From contig JAVBLF010000007.1 in NCBI GenBank assembly GCA_031553675.1, positions 1-16,824 on the forward strand: 16,824 bases of DNA. The letters run 5' to 3'. The notes beneath the pieces are model-generated. The model was not told the origin of the DNA. It did not search any database and saw only the letters and a program-made list of their open reading frames with translations. Within the stretch, counting starts at the first letter, position 1, and every line of letters begins with the position of its first letter. The stretch is from JAVBLF01 sp031553675 (lineage in GTDB: Bacteria; Bacillota; Clostridia; Christensenellales; CALWSW01). Below are positions 13,404 through 16,824 of this stretch, piece by piece. The position numbers and the translations under genes are program-made.

Positions 13404-16400
13404 ATGATTATCCGCACCCAACTCGGCAAGAAGTTCTTGTCGACGACACTGGCGGCGCTTTTTGTCGCCACGACCGTATTCTCGTCCGTGCCGGCATTTG
13501 CCGCCGAAGAAACGCCCGGCGAACCCGTCGCCACGGAAATTCCGGCGCCCGAAGCTGAAGCACCGGTAGCGACCGAAACCGTCTCCGAAGCCGAAGTGGC
13601 AGAGGCGATTCCCGTCGACACCCGCACTGTGATCGGCATCGACCCTGTGTCGGGCGATCCGATCTATGAGCCGGTGTACAACCCCGAGTACTTCCAACAA
13701 GCCGCGCCCGCTGAAACGGGTATGTACCGCTCGATGCGCCTCATGGCTTCGTCCGCGCAGCAGATCGACCCGTCGGATCTGTCTGACTGGACGGTGTACA
13801 CCAACTACTACGACCCAAGCTGGAATGCCACCACGCCTGGCAACTGGTCAACGCTTTATCCAAAGGGCTCTCATCCCTACTACTATTGGAACGAATCGCT
13901 TGGTCAGAGCACTACCTACTACGACCTCGATACCACAGCCGGCATCAATGCCATGGAAGCCTCTTGCTTCAAGACCGGCGCGGGCGCAAGCACCGTCGCC
14001 GACTTCTCGAAGCACATCTACACCAAGGGCAGCACCAACAATGCCGAGATGGTATTCCTGGGCAACGGCACGACGGCGTTCGTCGATTTCGCGCTCGCTC
14101 CCGTCACGGACACGCGCCTCAAAACCGTCGGCTTTGACATCGATGCAGGCGCCATCGACACCCATACGATGACGAGCTACGGCATCATGTTCAACGCGGG
14201 CGTCGATGCCAGCGGAACGCTGAAAGCCTACGCGCTCGACTTCAACAACACGAACACCGGCTGCAAGCTGGTCGACATCTCGAACGGAACCAACGCCGCG
14301 TCCTTCCATACGGGCGGCCTTTCGACCCTCGCGGTCGGGACTTCGGTCATGACGTTCTCGCGTCCGGCCTCGAACAAGTTCCGCATCGACATGGACATTC
14401 TGCCGACCTCGGCCGTTCTGACGTTCACGCCCTATGACACGGCGGGCAACCTCGAACCGGCGAAAGCCCAGAACGCCACGATCCCCGGGCTGAACAACAC
14501 CGGCTTCTCCGGCTTCGGCCCCTACGTCAACTACTGCGGCCACGGCTGCCAATCGTTGACCCACATTCACTTTGGCAACATGCAGATGTCGGTCAACTAC
14601 AAGGTCATCTTTGACAAGAACGCGGCGGACGCCGTGATGACCAGCCCCGACACCGTGACCGAAATCGAACCCGGCGCGTCGATCGGCCAAACGCCTGGCG
14701 CGTCCATGCCGGCCAACCCGACCCGCTCCGGCTATGCGTTCATGGGATGGAACACGAACGCCGACGGTTCCGGCACGCCCTTCGACGCCAACACGCCGGT
14801 CAACAAGATCACGACCGTCTACGCCGTCTGGAAGGCCGACTGCAAAATGAACTACGTCGCGGGCGCGAACGGCTCGATCAGCGGCAACGCACAGGAGATC
14901 GTCCCCGTTTACGCCAGCCCGAAAAACGTTCCGACTCCCGTGCCGAACGCCAACTACAATTTCCAGTACTGGCTTGGCGACGACGGCACCCACTACACGG
15001 CGGCCCAGATCATGGCGCTCGTCCCGATGCGCGACATGACCTTCACGGCGATCTTTGACCTCGTCCCCGTTCCGGTTCGCTACGTCGCCGGCACGAACGG
15101 CACGCTCACGGGCGGCACGCCGTCCAGCAGCGTTCCCTACGGCTCCAGCCTGCCCACCGCCCCGACGCCCGTCCCCAACAAGGGTTACGTCTTCTACGAA
15201 TGGCGCAACAGCGCGGGCACGGTCATTGATCCCGCCACGGCCAAAGCCGACTACAACTGCGACCCGATCACCGCGAGCTTTGAGATCGATCAAAACGGCG
15301 ACGGCACAGCCGACAAGGATCAGAAGAAGTTCCAGGTGAAACTCGACACGATCGGCCCCGGCGCCTTTGCCGCGACCGACCTGACCAGCTACTCTGTCAT
15401 CGAATGGGTTCACACCGGTTCCGCGGCGCTCTCGACCGCCATCGGCGGCTTCAAGGTTCCGCAGTTGATCCCCAACAAGACGGTCGATCCGACAGCCCGT
15501 TTCTGGTGGTGGGAAGATGAAGCCGGCGCCCAGATCACGACGACGCCCAGCGCCATCGGGAACTACAACGTCTCGAAGGACTGCACCGTCTACGCCTTCT
15601 TCGACACCGACAAAGACGGCGACGGTACCCCCGACAGCAAGCAGACCAAGTACGTCGTCGATGCGAAGGTGCGCGGCAACGGCACGATCACCGGTCAGAC
15701 CCTCTTCGACGTCTACCAGAACAGCACCAACACACAGACCCTGGGCAACGCCATCGGCGGCTTCACCGCCCCGAAGACCGTTCCCGCCAACGCGAACACC
15801 GTATTTTACCGCTGGGAAGACGCCGCTGGCAACGAGATCAAGAATCCGGCCAACTACGGCGTCAAGAACAGCCAGACCATCTACGCCCGCTTTGAAGACG
15901 ACGAAGATGGCGACGGCATCGCCGACATCGACCAGAACGTCTATGTCGTCACCTTCGCGGCCGACAGCAACGGACGCATCACCAGCGGCAAAACAAGCTT
16001 CAAGTTCATCGGCGGCAAGAAGGGCGACAACATCCCCCTGACCGCGAAAGACGTCGTCGGCAGCAGCTACGCTGTCCCGTCCGTCACCGGCAAGAACGCC
16101 GAATTCCTCTTCAAGAGCTGGACCTCGACGCCGACCGGCAAGGATCCGAGCAATCTCAGCTTGACCTCGAACGTCGACTTCGTCGCCGACTTCAACGCCA
16201 AGACCTACACGATCACCTACATCGTCAACGGCACGACGATCAAGACCGTCGCGAACGTTCTCGCCAAGGGTGACAAGATCGGCACCAACGCGCCCACTGC
16301 CGCCGAGATCAGCGCGAAGCTGGGAGCGGGCTGCACCTTCGCCAACTGGCAAGCTCCCGATGGCTCGCTCTACAACATGACCGCCATCGGTGGCGCAACG

Positions 16401-16463
16401 GTCACGGGCGACATGGTCTTCGTCGCGAAGTACACCCAGGCGAAAATCGTCAGCAAGCGCTAA
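13404..16463 (+). CDS. Large secreted protein with InlB/Flg_new-type repeats and Ca-binding linkers (paralog 3)
   Basis: A 1019-residue exported protein with the architecture of paralog 1. Order: signal peptide (KKFLSTTLAALF, cleavage near PAFA, about residue 33); an acidic Pro/Glu/Ala spacer (35-115); the shared module (120-398) with landmarks IDPSDLSDWTVY (121-132), FSKHIYTKGS (201-210), GFDIDA (243-248), FRIDMDI (326-332) and HxC (H380, C382); then seven beta repeats at about 399-476, 480-552, 556-626, 643-733, 750-830, 847-930 and 935-1009. Three linkers, around 628-639, 734-745 and 832-843, carry D-x-D-x-D-G-x-x-D; DTDKDGDGTPD (734-744) is the clearest calcium-type site. The C-terminus is AKIVSKR; no sortase or SLH anchor. 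The ribosome binding site AAGGGA (13392-13397) is weaker than in the paralogs. It has one repeat fewer than paralog 1, the missing one being that gene's second. Confidence 0.9.
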   Translation: MIIRTQLGKKFLSTTLAALFVATTVFSSVPAFAAEETPGEPVATEIPAPEAEAPVATETVSEAEVAEAIPVDTRTVIGIDPVSGDPIYEPVYNPEYFQQAAPAETGMYRSMRLMASSAQQIDPSDLSDWTVYTNYYDPSWNATTPGNWSTLYPKGSHPYYYWNESLGQSTTYYDLDTTAGINAMEASCFKTGAGASTVADFSKHIYTKGSTNNAEMVFLGNGTTAFVDFALAPVTDTRLKTVGFDIDAGAIDTHTMTSYGIMFNAGVDASGTLKAYALDFNNTNTGCKLVDISNGTNAASFHTGGLSTLAVGTSVMTFSRPASNKFRIDMDILPTSAVLTFTPYDTAGNLEPAKAQNATIPGLNNTGFSGFGPYVNYCGHGCQSLTHIHFGNMQMSVNYKVIFDKNAADAVMTSPDTVTEIEPGASIGQTPGASMPANPTRSGYAFMGWNTNADGSGTPFDANTPVNKITTVYAVWKADCKMNYVAGANGSISGNAQEIVPVYASPKNVPTPVPNANYNFQYWLGDDGTHYTAAQIMALVPMRDMTFTAIFDLVPVPVRYVAGTNGTLTGGTPSSSVPYGSSLPTAPTPVPNKGYVFYEWRNSAGTVIDPATAKADYNCDPITASFEIDQNGDGTADKDQKKFQVKLDTIGPGAFAATDLTSYSVIEWVHTGSAALSTAIGGFKVPQLIPNKTVDPTARFWWWEDEAGAQITTTPSAIGNYNVSKDCTVYAFFDTDKDGDGTPDSKQTKYVVDAKVRGNGTITGQTLFDVYQNSTNTQTLGNAIGGFTAPKTVPANANTVFYRWEDAAGNEIKNPANYGVKNSQTIYARFEDDEDGDGIADIDQNVYVVTFAADSNGRITSGKTSFKFIGGKKGDNIPLTAKDVVGSSYAVPSVTGKNAEFLFKSWTSTPTGKDPSNLSLTSNVDFVADFNAKTYTITYIVNGTTIKTVANVLAKGDKIGTNAPTAAEISAKLGAGCTFANWQAPDGSLYNMTAIGGATVTGDMVFVAKYTQAKIVSKR

Positions 16464-16502
16464 ACCACAACGACCGTTATCCCCTTTGCTACGCGCAAAA
16501 AC

Positions 16503-16543
16503 GGGAACCCGCATGGCCTCGCGCCATGCGGGGGTCCCTTTTT
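16503..16543 (+). terminator. Terminator of paralog 3
   Basis: CCCGCATGGC (16508-16517) pairs with GCCATGCGGG (16523-16532), extended by GGGA/TCCC after a two-base bulge, and is followed by five T. It begins 40 bases after the stop codon. Confidence 0.94.
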
Positions 16544-16671
16544 CCTTCCTAAAATATTGACTGCATTTTCCTCCGGACCGTCCCGGCCGGGTTTGTGCCT
16601 GCGTACCATTGCGCAGTTTGCATATAGATTTGTGTTTTGTCAAGTGACAAATGCATGTGGAGGTAATTTTT

Positions 16672-16824
16672 ATGCTGAAGAGAAAAGTCAAACAATTCGT
16701 GTCCCTGCTGACAACCCTCGCTCTGACGGGCAGCTTCGCGCTCGGCGCGATGGCCCCCGCGAGCGCTGCCGAGAAGATCAAGCTCGGCGAGTCGGGTTAC
16801 GTCAGCCTGCACTCCTACACGTCG
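16672..16824 (+). CDS. Start of another secreted protein (partial, runs off the window)
   Basis: Fifty-one codons are visible. The start is ATG at 16672 with GGAGGT at 16659-16664, seven bases upstream. The translation opens with MLKRKVKQF, a hydrophobic core LLTTLALTGSFALGAM, and a probable signal peptidase I site after ASA (about residue 32), followed by AEKIKLGESGYVSLHSYTS. It is a Sec signal peptide of the same Gram-positive style as the three upstream paralogs, but the mature part seen does not match their N-terminal spacer, so it may be a different secreted protein. No clear -35/-10 pair was found in the 130 bases after the preceding terminator. The frame is open to the end of the window. 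Confidence 0.75.
   Translation, partial: MLKRKVKQFVSLLTTLALTGSFALGAMAPASAAEKIKLGESGYVSLHSYTS

Overview
The window looks like chromosomal DNA of a fairly GC-rich, Gram-positive-type bacterium. I judge it most likely a Bacillota (Clostridia-like) lineage. The reasons are strong AGGAGG-type ribosome binding sites, sigma-A-like promoters in AT-rich intergenic DNA, hairpin-plus-U-tract terminators, an LCP (LytR-CpsA-Psr) cell-wall protein, a TraX-family membrane protein, and large secreted proteins built from Listeria-Bacteroides (InlB/Flg_new-type) repeats. The species is not identifiable by reading, and the phylum call is inference.

Layout. 1-524: gene-free DNA with direct and inverted intergenic repeats, then an extended -10 promoter. 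525-1592: 6-phosphofructokinase whose nucleotide-site residues match the pyrophosphate-dependent type. 1593-1898: a second cluster of short repeats and palindromes. 1899-3482: a two-gene unit on the + strand, a DUF4253-like protein of unknown role followed by a DeoD-type purine nucleoside phosphorylase. A bidirectional terminator separates it from two minus-strand genes: an LCP protein (3533-4876) and a TraX-family membrane protein (5137-5844), each with its own promoter.

6724-16463 is the accessory part: three tandem paralogous genes for very large secreted proteins (1095, 698 and 1019 aa). All three share a signal peptide, a low-complexity spacer, an N-terminal module of about 280-300 residues that I do not recognise, an array of InlB-like beta repeats (8, 4 and 7 copies), and a C-terminus ending in Lys-Arg after a similar short basic tail. 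The two long paralogs have thrombospondin-type-3-like Asp-rich calcium-binding linkers between some repeats; the short one has lost that block. Each gene is its own transcription unit, with a sigma-A promoter, a long GC-rich inverted-repeat-rich leader (about 536, 248 and 341 nt), a ribosome binding site and a strong terminator. The first two leaders also carry a perfect Shine-Dalgarno followed by a TTG-started 33-35 codon frame. The window ends 51 codons into another signal-peptide gene (16672 onward), so the secreted-protein cluster continues.

The left half is ordinary metabolism and envelope maintenance (glycolysis, purine salvage, attachment of wall polymers). The right half is a surface or extracellular protein locus in which each paralog appears to be controlled separately, probably partly at the leader-RNA level. 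The least explained features are the leaders, the shared N-terminal module with a conserved His-x-Cys, and the shared C-terminal tail.
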